64,000 bases of DNA, from positions 1-64,000 of the forward strand of contig NZ_CABPSP010000018.1 of the NCBI RefSeq assembly GCF_902459765.1. The letters run 5' to 3'. Source of the stretch: Pandoraea anapnoica. Lineage in GTDB: Bacteria > Pseudomonadota > Gammaproteobacteria > Burkholderiales > Burkholderiaceae. This document shows positions 43,075-52,667 of the stretch, one piece after another; the first letter of the stretch is position 1; the number at the start of each line of letters is the position of its first letter. Made by a program: the position numbers and the translations under genes. Below the pieces are notes generated by a model. It made no database searches. It was not told the DNA's origin and saw only the letters and a program-made list of their open reading frames with translations.

Positions 43075-43464
43075 ATGGGGAGCCTTTGGGCACGGCACGC
43101 GCTGCTGATTAGATTCCTATGCGTCGGTGTCATTAACACAGCATTCGGATACGGCTGCTTCGCGCTGTTGCTTTGGATAGGCATGCACTACGCCCCTGCC
43201 CTGCTGCTCGCAACAATTGCAGGCGTTCTTTTCAATTTCAAGTCCATCGGAATTCTGGTTTTTCGTTCTCACGACAATCGGCTGATTGTCAGGTTCGTAC
43301 TCAGCTACTGCGTTGTCTATGTCGTGAACGTCAGCGGTGTCCGACTTTTCATGCTGGCGGGCATTGCGCCGGCGGTCGGGGGCGCGCTGCTTTTACTCCC
43401 AATGGCGCTGCTCGCTTACCTCTTGAATAAGCGATTCGTATTTCATCATGTCAAAGCTCATTAG
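43075..43464 (+). CDS. GtrA-family membrane protein (putative polyprenyl-linked sugar flippase)
   Basis: 129 residues with four membrane helices, starting FLCVGVINTAFGYG, the GtrA signature, and ending in the family-typical LNKRFVFHH. GtrA proteins are thought to flip undecaprenyl-phosphate-sugar for O-antigen decoration. The gene overlaps the GtrB-like gene by 17 bp, so the pair is translationally coupled. It lies 1 bp after the transketolase subunit. Confidence 0.88.
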   Translation: MGSLWARHALLIRFLCVGVINTAFGYGCFALLLWIGMHYAPALLLATIAGVLFNFKSIGILVFRSHDNRLIVRFVLSYCVVYVVNVSGVRLFMLAGIAPAVGGALLLLPMALLAYLLNKRFVFHHVKAH

Positions 43465-44377
43465 CGTCGTCACCCCCTGCTACAACGAAGAAGGCAACAT
43501 CGAAGAGTTGCACGCGCGCGTCGCCGCCGTGATGGCAACGTTGCCTTATGACTACGAGCATATTTGCATCGACAATTGCTCGACTGACGGGACGGTTGCC
43601 AAGCTGCGCAAGCTGGCGAGCGAAGACCCGCGACTGAAGGTGATCATCAACGCTCGCAACTTTGGCCATATCAAATCGCCATATCACGCGATTCTGCAGG
43701 CGAACGGCGACGCCTGCGTCCTAATTGCTTCCGATCTTCAAGATCCGCCGGAAATGATCGCGGAATTCGTCAAGAAGTGGGAAGAGGGGTTCAAGACCGT
43801 CCTCGCGGTCAAGCCAGAGAGTGAAGAGTCGAAGTTGATGTTCCTGGCGAGACGCGCTTACTACCGCCTGATTTCCAGGATTTCCGAAGTGCCGCTGATA
43901 CAGAACGCCACCGGTGCTGGACTGTTCGATCGCGCGGTACTCGACATATTGCGCTCGATTCAGGACCCGTACCCATACTTCCGCGGTTTGCTCTGCGAGA
44001 TCGGCTTTCCGATTGCGACGGTTCCGTTTCGGCAACCGCGTCGTACACGAGGTATTACCAAGAATAATTTCTACACGCTGTACGACATCGGCATGCTGGG
44101 CATTACGAATCATTCAAAGATGCCGCTCCGAATCATGGCGATGGCCGGATTTGCGCTGGCTATCCTGAGCCTGATTGCCGCGTTTGGATTTCTGATCGCG
44201 AAGCTGCTTTTCTGGAACGAATTTCAGCTCGGTATGGCACCGATTCTTATCGGGATCTTCTTCTTTGGTGCCGTCCAATGTTTCTTCATTGGCGTGTTAG
44301 GTGAGTATGTGGCCTCGATTCATACGCAGGTCAGAAAAATGCCGCTTGTAGTGGAAGCCGAACGAATCAATTTCTGA
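43448..44377 (+). CDS. GtrB-like polyprenyl-phosphate sugar glycosyltransferase (GT2)
   Basis: 309 residues. An N-terminal GT2 domain (ISVVTPCYNEEGNIEELHAR, DNCSTDGT, then IASDLQDPPEMI with the metal-binding Asp motif) is followed by two C-terminal membrane helices (ALAILSLIAAFGFLI and PILIGIFFFGAVQCFF). It would load a nucleotide sugar onto undecaprenyl phosphate in the cytoplasm. The donor here may be the CDP-sugar made by the upstream genes, though GtrB enzymes normally use UDP-glucose. It is coupled to the flippase gene. Confidence 0.9.
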   Translation: MSKLISVVTPCYNEEGNIEELHARVAAVMATLPYDYEHICIDNCSTDGTVAKLRKLASEDPRLKVIINARNFGHIKSPYHAILQANGDACVLIASDLQDPPEMIAEFVKKWEEGFKTVLAVKPESEESKLMFLARRAYYRLISRISEVPLIQNATGAGLFDRAVLDILRSIQDPYPYFRGLLCEIGFPIATVPFRQPRRTRGITKNNFYTLYDIGMLGITNHSKMPLRIMAMAGFALAILSLIAAFGFLIAKLLFWNEFQLGMAPILIGIFFFGAVQCFFIGVLGEYVASIHTQVRKMPLVVEAERINF

Positions 44378-44382
44378 GCTGA

Positions 44383-45990
44383 ATGAAAATGAGAAAAGCA
44401 GTTTCCGGTTACGCGGGGGACATCGCGGTTCTGTTCGTTGTATACGCCCTTGCGTACGGTTTAATGCTGCTGAATCATGGGATTTATTGGGACGACTGGG
44501 TTTGGTTCGATCTACGACCCGACCTGATCAAAAGCAGCATGAGTCAGCTAGGGTATCCGTTCCTGGCCGATATCCACCTGTTTCTTCAACAGGGCGGGGT
44601 TTTTGCGTACCGTATCCTGACGTTTGCCTGCTACCTTGTTGCCGCAATCGCCCTCTATGGCACGCTGGCACAGATCCCCTCGATTTCGCGGACCCAGCGC
44701 CTCTTCATCACATTAATCTTCGCGGTGTTTCCCGTGAATGGCGCCCGGATTCTGATTGCGACGGTGCACTACGCGATCGCCTATGCGGGATTTTTCGTTG
44801 CCTGCTTTGCGTTCGTCTCGTACGTCAATTCGCGTAGAACGATCTACGGCGTCATCGCATGGCTGTTGTTCTTTGCGTCAAACTATCTCGTCAATTCGTT
44901 GTTGGTGTTTTACGGCGTTCTACCGATCTACCTCTTGTACCTCGGCATAAATGAACGTGCGACTTCGGTTCGCTGGCGCGCAATCGTCATCAACAATCTG
45001 GGCTTTCTGGTTTTGCCGTTGATTGTATTTCTGGCAAAGCAGCAATGGGGCAAGCCGTACGGACTTTATGACGGATACAACACAATTAGCTTGAAGAACG
45101 CCCTTCTCTCAGTGCCGAGTCTCGACCAGGCAGCGCACGGGACGCTGATCGATCCCGTCAACTCGGCGCTTCTTGCCGGTGAATCGGAGAAATGGCTAAG
45201 TGCTATCGTGATTGTCGTCGCCATCGGCATTAGTGTCTGGGTGTGGAATTCTGCGCGCAAGCCGAGCGCGGATGGGACGGGGTCGCCGTCGCTCGTTTCC
45301 CTTCCGGTCAATCTGTTTGTTGCAATCGCACTGCTGAGCCTTGCCGTATTTCCCTATCTCGTCGTCGGGAAAATGCCAGCTATTAATAGCTGGGAAACGC
45401 GACACCAGATGCTTGTTCCGCTAGGCGCGGCGTGGCTGTTCGTTGCAATTGCCAGCGTTGTCCGAAGCGCAACACGGATCCCGGTCGCCCCCGTTCTCGC
45501 GCTTATCTGTGGCTTGTTTGTCGCAAGCAACATTCGCGACAACATTCTCTATATCGGCGATGCCTTCAAGCAAGACGCCTTCATGCTCAACGCAGCACAG
45601 AATCCCGACCTGCGCGCAGGCGGCGGGGAAGTGTTTTCGATGCGCGACACGACGACTGATATGAGTTGGAGCGGGCGCTGCATGTCGTTTTACGAATATG
45701 CGGGTATGTTCAGTCGGATATTTCATGAACAAAGCCGCCTGCCGATCGGGAGCTGCGAACTGTATGCCTATGACGTCATCCGCCCCGGATTCACTGCCTC
45801 ATATCATCTTGCTGACGTGAAACCAGGGCAGCCGACCCGCGAGGTCGTCATTGAGCGCGCGGGTTATACGTTGAGTTTGAACAGCACACTCCGCCTGCTC
45901 AAGCAAAGCTATTTCGAGCCGAAGTACTTCGAAGCGAATATCCGCCACATCGTCAATGTTCGCGTGGTGCCATACGCCGGAGCGCCGTAA
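44383..45990 (+). CDS. Polytopic glycosyltransferase-like membrane protein (GtrC position, GT-C type)
   Basis: 535 residues with about ten membrane helices and a soluble C-terminal domain of about 130 residues. The first periplasmic loop has GIYWDDWVWFD; an acidic pair in that loop is the catalytic hallmark of GT-C enzymes using lipid-linked donors. It follows GtrA- and GtrB-like genes, where GtrC attaches the flipped sugar to O-antigen or another surface glycan. GtrC proteins differ in sequence because they fix linkage specificity, so weak family resemblance is expected. Last gene of the island. Confidence 0.75.
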   Translation: MKMRKAVSGYAGDIAVLFVVYALAYGLMLLNHGIYWDDWVWFDLRPDLIKSSMSQLGYPFLADIHLFLQQGGVFAYRILTFACYLVAAIALYGTLAQIPSISRTQRLFITLIFAVFPVNGARILIATVHYAIAYAGFFVACFAFVSYVNSRRTIYGVIAWLLFFASNYLVNSLLVFYGVLPIYLLYLGINERATSVRWRAIVINNLGFLVLPLIVFLAKQQWGKPYGLYDGYNTISLKNALLSVPSLDQAAHGTLIDPVNSALLAGESEKWLSAIVIVVAIGISVWVWNSARKPSADGTGSPSLVSLPVNLFVAIALLSLAVFPYLVVGKMPAINSWETRHQMLVPLGAAWLFVAIASVVRSATRIPVAPVLALICGLFVASNIRDNILYIGDAFKQDAFMLNAAQNPDLRAGGGEVFSMRDTTTDMSWSGRCMSFYEYAGMFSRIFHEQSRLPIGSCELYAYDVIRPGFTASYHLADVKPGQPTREVVIERAGYTLSLNSTLRLLKQSYFEPKYFEANIRHIVNVRVVPYAGAP

Positions 45991-46055
45991 GTTCGCGTCC
46001 CTCGTTTCGGTCGTGTACCGACCTAATGATTAATTGAATTAGATTCAATCGACGA

Positions 46056-46805
46056 TTAGGCGGGATTCGACATATCGAAAAACCGATGTTCGAGTCCGAA
46101 GCGTTCGGCGACATGCTCGCCGAGCGCGCGGGCACCGCCGCGCTCCGTCGCGTGATGCCCCGCCGCCAGATACCCCGCACCGCTTTCCATCGCGAGGTGC
46201 TGTGTGGGTTCGGACACCTCACCGCTGATGTACGCGTCCGCCCCGGCAGCAATCGCCGCTTCGAAGAAGCCCTGCGCCCCACCGGTACACCACGCGACCC
46301 GGCTCACTTGACGACCGGGGTCACCCAGCACCAGCGGTTGGCGTCCCAATTGCGTTTCGACGTGCGCCGCGAGCGCCGCCAGCGTCGTCGGCTGCGCGGG
46401 CGCGCCGAGCCATCCGAGCTGATCGGGGCCGAAACGGCCGCCATCGTCGGCGAATCCCAGCAGCTTGCCAAGTTGGGCGTTATTGCCCAGTTCGGGATGT
46501 GCGTCGAGTGGCAGGTGGTAGGCGAACAGATTGATGTCGTTGCCGATCAGCAACCCGAGACGCTTGCGCTTCATCCCGGTAATGCGGGCCTCTTCGTTCT
46601 TCCAGAAATAACCGTGGTGGACGAGCACGGCATCCGCCCCCCAGTCGCGGGCGGCTTCGAGAAATGCCAGGCTGGCGGTCACGCCGCTGGCGATTTTCTT
46701 TATCTCACTGCGCCCTTCGACTTGTAGGCCGTTCGGGCAGTAATCGCGAAATTGCGCGGTTTGCAGGGTATCGTTCAGATACAATTCGAGTTCAACACGA
46801 TTCAT
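46056..46805 (-). CDS. NIF3/YbgI family dinuclear metal protein
   Basis: 249 residues of the NIF3-like (GTP cyclohydrolase I type 2-like) family. Metal-binding histidines appear in [22 protein letters not shown] and [18 protein letters not shown], with Glu in [11 protein letters not shown]. Members form toroidal hexamers with a dimetal centre. Proposed roles range from GTP hydrolysis to metal handling, and the true substrate is unsettled. It is divergent from the degS-like gene with only 18 bp between starts. It marks the right border of the polysaccharide island. Confidence 0.93.
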   Translation of the reverse strand: MNRVELELYLNDTLQTAQFRDYCPNGLQVEGRSEIKKIASGVTASLAFLEAARDWGADAVLVHHGYFWKNEEARITGMKRKRLGLLIGNDINLFAYHLPLDAHPELGNNAQLGKLLGFADDGGRFGPDQLGWLGAPAQPTTLAALAAHVETQLGRQPLVLGDPGRQVSRVAWCTGGAQGFFEAAIAAGADAYISGEVSEPTQHLAMESGAGYLAAGHHATERGGARALGEHVAERFGLEHRFFDMSNPA

Positions 46806-46823
46806 ATAAGGCCTCGCTTCTTC

Positions 46824-48041
46824 ATGCTCAGACGCTTCTGGCTACTGTTCGCGCAAGCGGTCACCGTGCTGCTTGCGTTGCTCTTCATCATCGCCACTCT
46901 CAAGCCTCAGTGGCTGCAACGCCAGGGTTCATTCGGCAAGCAACTGGCCAATCCGATTATCGCCTTGCAGGAAGTCGCGCCGAGTCTGTCCGACAAACCG
47001 GCAACAGGCTCCTATGCGGACGGCGCACAAAAGGCCATGCCCGCGGTCGTCAGCATCTTTTCCAGCAAGGAACAAAAGCAGAATCGCGACCCGCGCCTCG
47101 ATGATCCGCTGTTCCGCTATTTCTTCGGAGACGGCGGCGGCACGGTGCGTCAGGACCCGGTATCGAGCCTCGGTTCTGGCGTGATCGTGAGCAGCGAAGG
47201 CTATATTCTCACGAATCATCACGTGGTGGACGGCGCCGACGAGATCGAAGTCGCCCTCGCCGACGGCCGCAAAGCCCGCGCCAAGCTGGTCGGCAGCGAC
47301 CCCGAGACCGATCTGGCCGTGCTCAAGATCACGCTCGACAATCTGCCCGCCATCACCCTCGGCCGCATGGAACAGGTGCGCGTGGGCGACGTAGTGCTCG
47401 CCATCGGCAATCCGTTCGGCGTCGGCCAGACGGTCACGATGGGCATCATCAGCGCGCTTGGCCGCAACCACCTCGACATCAGCACGTTCGAGAACTTCAT
47501 TCAGACCGATGCTGCCATCAACCCGGGTAACTCGGGCGGCGCGCTGGTCGACGTGAACGGCAATCTGCTGGGCATCAACACGGCGATTTACTCGCGCAGT
47601 GGCGGCAATATGGGCATCGGCTTCGCGATTCCCGTGTCGACGGCGCGCTCGGTGCTCGAAAGCATCATCACGACCGGCGGCGTCACACGCGGCTGGGTCG
47701 GTGTCGAGCCGCAGGACATCACATCGGACATCGCCGAGTCGTTCGGCCTGCAACAGGATTCCGGCGTCATCATCGCGGGTGTCGTGCAGGGCGGTCCGGC
47801 CGACAAGGCGGGCGTCCAGCCGGGCGACATCCTGACGAAGGTGAACGACGAGTCGATTCGCGACACGACCGAGTTGCTCAACGTCATCGCCCAGATCAAA
47901 CCGGGTGCGCAAGCCAAGCTGCATGTCACGCGCAAGAAGAAGGAGCTGGATCTGACCGTGACGATCGGCAAGCGTCCGCCGCCACCCAAGCGCGCCGTGC
48001 AGGACGAAGACGACGGCAGCGACGAGAACAACGCCGACTGA
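46824..48041 (+). CDS. degS: Membrane-anchored trypsin-like serine protease, DegS/AlgW type
   Basis: 405 residues from the ATG at 46824. One N-terminal membrane helix ([20 protein letters not shown]) has no obvious cleavage site. The protease domain has the triad His ([11 protein letters not shown]), Asp ([11 protein letters not shown]) and Ser ([12 protein letters not shown]). A single PDZ domain ([10 protein letters not shown] to [11 protein letters not shown]) and an acidic tail close it. One PDZ plus an uncleaved anchor fits DegS/AlgW, which sense misfolded porins and start RseA cleavage, rather than two-PDZ DegP/DegQ. It is often annotated simply as a Do family protease. Confidence 0.9.
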   Translation: MLRRFWLLFAQAVTVLLALLFIIATLKPQWLQRQGSFGKQLANPIIALQEVAPSLSDKPATGSYADGAQKAMPAVVSIFSSKEQKQNRDPRLDDPLFRYFFGDGGGTVRQDPVSSLGSGVIVSSEGYILTNHHVVDGADEIEVALADGRKARAKLVGSDPETDLAVLKITLDNLPAITLGRMEQVRVGDVVLAIGNPFGVGQTVTMGIISALGRNHLDISTFENFIQTDAAINPGNSGGALVDVNGNLLGINTAIYSRSGGNMGIGFAIPVSTARSVLESIITTGGVTRGWVGVEPQDITSDIAESFGLQQDSGVIIAGVVQGGPADKAGVQPGDILTKVNDESIRDTTELLNVIAQIKPGAQAKLHVTRKKKELDLTVTIGKRPPPPKRAVQDEDDGSDENNAD

Positions 48042-48059
48042 AGTCCCGGAACCAAAAGA

Positions 48060-48092
48060 AACGGCTGCGCTTGAGCGCAGCCGTTTTTCTTT
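48060..48092 (+). terminator. Rho-independent terminator of the protease gene
   Basis: 11-bp arms (48060-48070, 48075-48085), TTGA loop, then a T-rich run. Confidence 0.85.
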
Positions 48093-48102
48093 ATGGCCAA
48101 CA

Positions 48103-48132
48103 AAAAAGCACGGGGCGAAACCCGTGCTTTTT
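48103..48132 (-). terminator. Terminator of the tat operon
   Basis: 12-bp arms AAAAAGCACGGG/CCCGTGCTTTTT (48103-48114, 48121-48132), 6-nt loop, T-run on the minus strand after tatC. Confidence 0.8.
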
Positions 48133-48153
48133 GGGTGCCCCGTCAGGCGGCGA

Positions 48154-48948
48154 TCAAGACGTCGCCTTACCGTCCTCTTCGCTGTTCTCGCCGTTGGGGG
48201 CATGCCCCTGTTTGACGAAGATCCGTGCCGCGATCAGGCCCAGTTCATAGAGGATACAGAGCGGCACGGCAAGCATCAGCTGCGAGAGGATATCCGGCGG
48301 CGTGACGACAGCGGCCAGCACGAACGCGCCCACCACCACATACGGACGAATCTGCTTGAGTTTGGCGATGCTCACCACGCCCATGCGTGCGAGCACCACG
48401 ACGACGACCGGCACTTCGAACGTCACGCCAAACGCCATGAACATCGTCAGCACGAAGCTCAGGTAATTGTCGATATCGGTGTTCATCTCCGCGCCCAGCG
48501 GCGCGTTGTAGTGCGCGATGAAGTGGAACACCGTCGGGAATACGAGGAAATACGCGAACGCCATGCCGATCAGGAACAGCGAGTAACTGCTCACGACCAG
48601 CGGCATCACCAGCTTCTTCTCGTGCTGATACAACCCCGGCGCAATAAACGCCCACACCTGATACAGCACGATGGGCAGCGCAATCACGAACGCGACCATC
48701 AGCGTGACCTTCATCGGGACAAAGAACGAACCGGTGATGTCGGTGACGATCAGCTTGCCGTCGGCGGGCAGCGATTGGGTGAGCGGGCGGGCGAGCAGCC
48801 GGAAGATGTCCGGGGCCCAGTAGACCAGCGACAGGAAGACCACGATCACGGACGTACCCGCACGAATAATGCGGTTACGCAGCTCGACCAGATGCGAGAT
48901 GAAGGTCTCTTCGGTGCCCCCTTCGGGGATTTGTTTCTCGTCGCTCAC
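48154..48948 (-). CDS. tatC: Sec-independent protein translocase TatC
   Basis: 264 residues, six membrane helices. It has the conserved N-terminal FISHLVELRNRIIR, the Glu/Pro-rich first loop region and FELPxx-like FEVPVVVVVLARMG. TatC recognises twin-arginine signal peptides and forms the receptor with TatB. Third in tatABC. A short acidic tail follows the last helix. Confidence 0.96.
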   Translation of the reverse strand: MSDEKQIPEGGTEETFISHLVELRNRIIRAGTSVIVVFLSLVYWAPDIFRLLARPLTQSLPADGKLIVTDITGSFFVPMKVTLMVAFVIALPIVLYQVWAFIAPGLYQHEKKLVMPLVVSSYSLFLIGMAFAYFLVFPTVFHFIAHYNAPLGAEMNTDIDNYLSFVLTMFMAFGVTFEVPVVVVVLARMGVVSIAKLKQIRPYVVVGAFVLAAVVTPPDILSQLMLAVPLCILYELGLIAARIFVKQGHAPNGENSEEDGKATS

Positions 48949-49023
48949 GTCGACTTATCCAGGAATGAAGCCAGCACAGTGCCCGATGGCGGGAAGTTCG
49001 GCGCGATTATGCCTCGGAAGGCC

Positions 49024-49566
49024 TCAGAAGAACTTGATGGGCCGGCGCAGCTTGGCCGGTGTGTGACGCGCCATGCGCGCCGCACCCGACTGCACCTGCG
49101 TGCGCGTCGTGCTGGCCTGCTTGAACCACATGGGCGTCGCTGCCCGGCGCACACGCCAGTTGCGACGCTTGGGCTTCGCGCGGATGCTCGACGTCACCAC
49201 CGGTTCGGACAGATAGCTATCGGAGTACCCGGTCGCGGCATCGGTGCCGCCCCCGGCGATCTCGTTCGACGACGTGCCGGTGGCGCTCGCCCAGGCGTCG
49301 TTGAGCGACGCCTCCTGCTCATGCAACTGCTTCTGAACGGTGTTCTGCGCGCTGCGGGCCGCGTCCTCGAACTGGTTGCGCATGTTGCGCAGCTCATCGA
49401 GTTCCATCTCGCGGCTTACTTCGGCCTTCACGTCGTTGATATAGCGTTGGGCGCGGCCAAACAGCGCGCCCGCCGTGCGCGCCACTTTGGGCAGGCGTTC
49501 GGGACCGATCACGACCAGCGCAACCACGCCGATCAACATCAGTTTGGAAAGGCCGAGATCGATCAT
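49024..49566 (-). CDS. tatB: Sec-independent protein translocase TatB
   Basis: 180 residues. N-terminal membrane helix and hinge MIDLGLSKLMLIGVVALVVI, then GPERLPKVARTAG, and an amphipathic helix with a coiled-coil stretch (EMELDELRNMRNQFEDA). The last 90 residues are low-complexity and Arg/Ala-rich, typical of the long beta-proteobacterial TatB. It couples TatC to TatA in the twin-arginine pathway. A 12-bp gap separates it from tatA. Confidence 0.94.
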   Translation of the reverse strand: MIDLGLSKLMLIGVVALVVIGPERLPKVARTAGALFGRAQRYINDVKAEVSREMELDELRNMRNQFEDAARSAQNTVQKQLHEQEASLNDAWASATGTSSNEIAGGGTDAATGYSDSYLSEPVVTSSIRAKPKRRNWRVRRAATPMWFKQASTTRTQVQSGAARMARHTPAKLRRPIKFF

Positions 49567-49578
49567 GTCGACGCCGGC

Positions 49579-49821
49579 TTAGCCTTGCTTGTGATTGCTC
49601 GCGTCCTTGGCCTGCACGTCGATGGTGGTCGAATCGCGCAGTTCCTTGGCAGCCGCCGGATCTTCCTTGGACGGGGAGGCTTCGCCTTCCTTCATGCCGT
49701 CCTTGAAGCCTTTGACCGCACCGCCCAGATCGCTACCCATGTTGCGCAGCTTCTTGGTGCCGAAAACCATCATCACGATCACCAGCACGATCAGCCAGTG
49801 CCAAATACTCAACGAACCCAT
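49579..49821 (-). CDS. tatA: Sec-independent protein translocase TatA
   Basis: 80 residues from the ATG at 49821, preceded by GGAGAG; the GTG two codons earlier is less likely. One helix ([17 protein letters not shown]) is followed by [19 protein letters not shown], the canonical TatA hinge and amphipathic helix, and an acidic tail. TatA polymerises to form the pore for folded proteins. Confidence 0.96.
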   Translation of the reverse strand: MGSLSIWHWLIVLVIVMMVFGTKKLRNMGSDLGGAVKGFKDGMKEGEASPSKEDPAAAKELRDSTTIDVQAKDASNHKQG

Positions 49822-50113
49822 GACCACTCTCCTTGCGTTTACCTACCTCTGCCGCGTCGCGACGAGGTTTTATCGAGCCCCACTGCACAGGCCCTCCGGC
49901 CTTTGGCGCAGTGCGCTATATTTGCCCCGTGTTACGCAACCATGTGCCCCATTGTGGCACATCGCGCGTCACGTCCAGCATCGTAACCGGGCGCGACGCC
50001 GGGTAGAAATAAATGTTTCGTGAAACCTTTCCCGATGCGGGAGCGTTGCACCATTTCATCATATAACGCGGCAAACCGTCGCGATATTCCCGGACTTCGC
50101 TGTCACGCTGACT

Positions 50114-50488
50114 TTACATGCGCTTCCACGGCCGCGGTCCGGCCAGAATGTGCATGTGAAGATGATAAACCTCCTGCCCGCCACCCGGCCCGGTGTTCAT
50201 CACCACGCGAAACCCGTTGCCGTCGATGTTCGACGCATCGCCATCGAAGGCGTAACCCTGCTCCCGGGCCAGCTTCGGCGCGAGCAGCATCATCTTGCCG
50301 AGCAACGCCTGATCTTCCGGCTGGCAGTCCTGCAACGTGGCGATATGCTTGCGCGGAACCATGAGCAGGTGCAGGTCGGCGGCCGGGTTGATGTCCTTGA
50401 ACACCACAACGTCGTCGTCGCTATAGACCTGCGCGCTCGGGATCTGCCCGGCGACGATTTTGCAGAAGATACAGTTGTCGTGCGTCAT
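50114..50488 (-). CDS. HIT-family nucleotide hydrolase (HinT-like)
   Basis: 124 residues from the ATG at 50488 (MTHDNCIFCKIVAG); a longer in-frame start is rejected for lack of a ribosome site. The histidine triad is HLHMHIL near the end, and CIFC at the start is the family's zinc-like pair. HinT enzymes hydrolyse AMP-lysine and similar phosphoramidates. It sits between the his operon end and tatABC, a common Burkholderiales arrangement. Confidence 0.94.
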   Translation of the reverse strand: MTHDNCIFCKIVAGQIPSAQVYSDDDVVVFKDINPAADLHLLMVPRKHIATLQDCQPEDQALLGKMMLLAPKLAREQGYAFDGDASNIDGNGFRVVMNTGPGGGQEVYHLHMHILAGPRPWKRM

Positions 50489-50542
50489 GCTTGTGTCTTC
50501 CTCTCGAATGCTCTGATGAATCAAAGCGCCGCCCGGCGTCCG

Positions 50543-50956
50543 TCAGGCGCGCGCCGCGTACATGGGTTTGTTGTCGTTCAGATACAGCCAGCCCTTGACG
50601 ATCCGGTACAGCGTCCAGATGCCGAGCACCCAGAGAATCGCGAACCCGACCACCACGACGGCAAGCGCCACACCCAGCACCGCCCAGACCACCGACCACC
50701 AGAAGGTGCGGATTTGCCAGGTGAAATGCGACGCGTAAAGCGTGCCGGCCGCATCGTCGCGCTTGATGTAGTTGATGATGATGGCCACGATGGCGGTCAC
50801 GCCGCCCGTGAGCCAGAACAGCGCATACAGCGCATAGAGCACGTGCGTGAGCTTGCGCATCGCACGTTCCTGCTCTTCGCTAGGGGCGCTCGCGACCGTC
50901 GTCGTGTTGACGGTATAGGGATGGCCCGGGCCGCCGGATTGTTGCGGATCGTTCAT
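50543..50956 (-). CDS. DUF4870-type small membrane protein
   Basis: 137 residues from an ATG with a GGAG site. The N-terminus is polar. It has three hydrophobic segments (VLYALYALFWLTGGVTAIVA, then TFWWSVVWAVLGVALAVVVV, then ILWVLGIWTLYRIVKGWLYL), and the INYIKRDDA and ASHFTWQIRTFWW words are typical of DUF4870 proteins. Function unknown; located between hisE and the HIT gene, probably in the same transcript. Confidence 0.85.
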   Translation of the reverse strand: MNDPQQSGGPGHPYTVNTTTVASAPSEEQERAMRKLTHVLYALYALFWLTGGVTAIVAIIINYIKRDDAAGTLYASHFTWQIRTFWWSVVWAVLGVALAVVVVGFAILWVLGIWTLYRIVKGWLYLNDNKPMYAARA

Positions 50957-51068
50957 GAAGCGTCTCCTCTTGAGAGCCTGCGTGATGACTCGGCAGTGTC
51001 GGACAAATGGAGTACAGGGAGCAAAGTGGGCAGGGGGTGCTGCCGCCAGACAGCGGCAGACGCCGCTA

Positions 51069-51425
51069 TCAGTCCGCGTGTTCGCCGCGCGTGCCGCGCT
51101 GTGCCTTCTCGACAAGGCCCGACAGCCCTTCGCGACGCGCCAGCTCGGCGAGCACTTCGGCTGGGCTCAGGTCGTGGTGGGCCAGCAGCACCATGCAGTG
51201 GAACCACAGATCGGCCGTCTCGTTGATGAGCTTCTGACGCAGATCGTCCGCCCCGCCAATGCGAATGTCCTTGGCCGCGAGCACGACCTCGGTCGCTTCT
51301 TCGCCGATCTTCTTGCAGATGGCGTCGTCGCCCTTGTGAAACAGACGGGCAACGTACGACTTGTCGGGATCGGCGCCTTTACGCGACGCGATCACTTCGG
51401 CAACACGCTCGAGCGTATCGTTCAT
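51069..51425 (-). CDS. hisE: Phosphoribosyl-ATP pyrophosphatase
   Basis: 118 residues from the ATG at 51425. A MazG-like helical fold with [15 protein letters not shown] and [14 protein letters not shown] holding the Glu/Asp metal ligands. It removes pyrophosphate from phosphoribosyl-ATP, the second step of histidine synthesis. Here it is separate from hisI; many enterobacteria have them fused. It starts 5 bp after hisI. Confidence 0.95.
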   Translation of the reverse strand: MNDTLERVAEVIASRKGADPDKSYVARLFHKGDDAICKKIGEEATEVVLAAKDIRIGGADDLRQKLINETADLWFHCMVLLAHHDLSPAEVLAELARREGLSGLVEKAQRGTRGEHAD

Positions 51426-51430
51426 GGCAA

Positions 51431-51829
51431 TCACTTGTAGATCTTGTTCGGGTCCTTGAGCACCGGCTCGACGGTGGTCCACTGACCTTCCGCGGCGTTG
51501 CCCTCGAACTTCTGGAAGAAACAGGAATGACGGCCCGTATGGCAGGCAATGCCATCGTTCTGCGTCACCTTGAGCAGCACGACGTCTTCGTCACAATCGA
51601 GACGGATCTCGTGCACTTTCTGCACGTGTCCGGACTCCTCGCCCTTGTGCCACAGACGCTTGCGCGAACGCGAGTAGTAGACGGCCTCGCCGATTTCCAC
51701 GGTGCGCGCGAGCGCTTCGCGATTCATCCAGGCGAACATCAGCACGTCGTTGCTGCCGACTTCCTGCGCGATTACGGGCACGAGGCCCTGCGCGTCCCAA
51801 CTTACTTTATCCAGCCATTCTTGCGTCAT
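51431..51829 (-). CDS. hisI: Phosphoribosyl-AMP cyclohydrolase
   Basis: 132 residues. Zinc and magnesium ligands appear in [13 protein letters not shown] and HTGRHSCFF, with [10 protein letters not shown] before them. It opens the adenine ring of phosphoribosyl-AMP, the third step of the pathway. Monofunctional; placed between hisF and hisE. Confidence 0.96.
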   Translation of the reverse strand: MTQEWLDKVSWDAQGLVPVIAQEVGSNDVLMFAWMNREALARTVEIGEAVYYSRSRKRLWHKGEESGHVQKVHEIRLDCDEDVVLLKVTQNDGIACHTGRHSCFFQKFEGNAAEGQWTTVEPVLKDPNKIYK

Positions 51830-51855
51830 GATGCGTCGAGTCCCGTTCAGAGGCC

Positions 51856-52629
51856 TTACAGACGTACGGAAATGCCCTTATCAGCCATGAAGCGCTTCGC
51901 TTCGCCGACGGTGTGCTCGCCGTAGTGGAAGATGCTCGCGGCCAGCACGGCATCCGCATGGCCTTCGGTCACACCGTTGGCCAGATCGGCCAGCGAACCC
52001 ACGCCGCCCGAGGCGATCACGGGAATGCTCACAGCGTCGGACACGGCGCGCGTGAGCGCCAGGTCGAAGCCGCTCTTGGTGCCGTCGCGGTCCATGCTGG
52101 TCAGCAGGATTTCGCCCGCCCCCAACGCCTCGATCTGTTTGGCCCACGCCACCGCGTCGAGACCGGTGTTCTTGCGACCGCCGTGCGTGAAGACTTCCCA
52201 GCGCGGCGCTTCGCCGTCGGCCGAAACACGCTTGGCGTCGATGGCCACGACGATGCATTGCGAGCCGTATTTGGCCGCCGCGTCGGCGACGAGTTGCGGA
52301 TTCGCGACAGCCGACGAGTTCATGCTGACTTTGTCCGCACCGGCATTGAGCAGACGGCGAACGTCTGCCACTTCGCGCACACCGCCCCCCACCGTGAGGG
52401 GGATGAAGACCTGTGCGGCCACCGCTTCGATGATCGGCAAAATGAGATCGCGTCCGTCGGAGGTCGCGGTGATGTCGAGGAACGTCAGTTCGTCCGCGCC
52501 CTGCTCGTCATAACGGCGGGCGATCTCGACGGGGTCGCCCGCGTCGCGAAGTTCGACGAAGTTGACGCCCTTGACCACGCGGCCAGCCGTCACGTCCAGA
52601 CACGGGATGATGCGTTTAGCGAGAGCCAT
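51856..52629 (-). CDS. hisF: Imidazole glycerol phosphate synthase, cyclase subunit
   Basis: 257 residues from the ATG at 52629 ([13 protein letters not shown]). A TIM barrel with catalytic Asp in CLDV near residue 12 and Asp in [12 protein letters not shown]. The phosphate-binding loop GGGVR follows FIPLTV. It uses ammonia channelled from HisH to form imidazole glycerol phosphate and AICAR. Homologous to HisA, the preceding gene. Confidence 0.97.
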   Translation of the reverse strand: MALAKRIIPCLDVTAGRVVKGVNFVELRDAGDPVEIARRYDEQGADELTFLDITATSDGRDLILPIIEAVAAQVFIPLTVGGGVREVADVRRLLNAGADKVSMNSSAVANPQLVADAAAKYGSQCIVVAIDAKRVSADGEAPRWEVFTHGGRKNTGLDAVAWAKQIEALGAGEILLTSMDRDGTKSGFDLALTRAVSDAVSIPVIASGGVGSLADLANGVTEGHADAVLAASIFHYGEHTVGEAKRFMADKGISVRL

Positions 52630-52667
52630 GATGTTGGCACGCGAGACGGCCGCAGCCGTAGTCCCGC

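Noticed and set aside
46020-46055. Nested inverted repeat (CCTAAT/ATTAGG) between the island and nif3 as terminator
   Set aside because: The arms are only six bases, AT-rich and interrupted, with no T-run; too weak to call.
48124-49986. 620-codon plus-strand frame opposite tatABC
   Set aside because: Shadow of the three tat genes. His/Arg/Asp-rich composition and no ribosome site.
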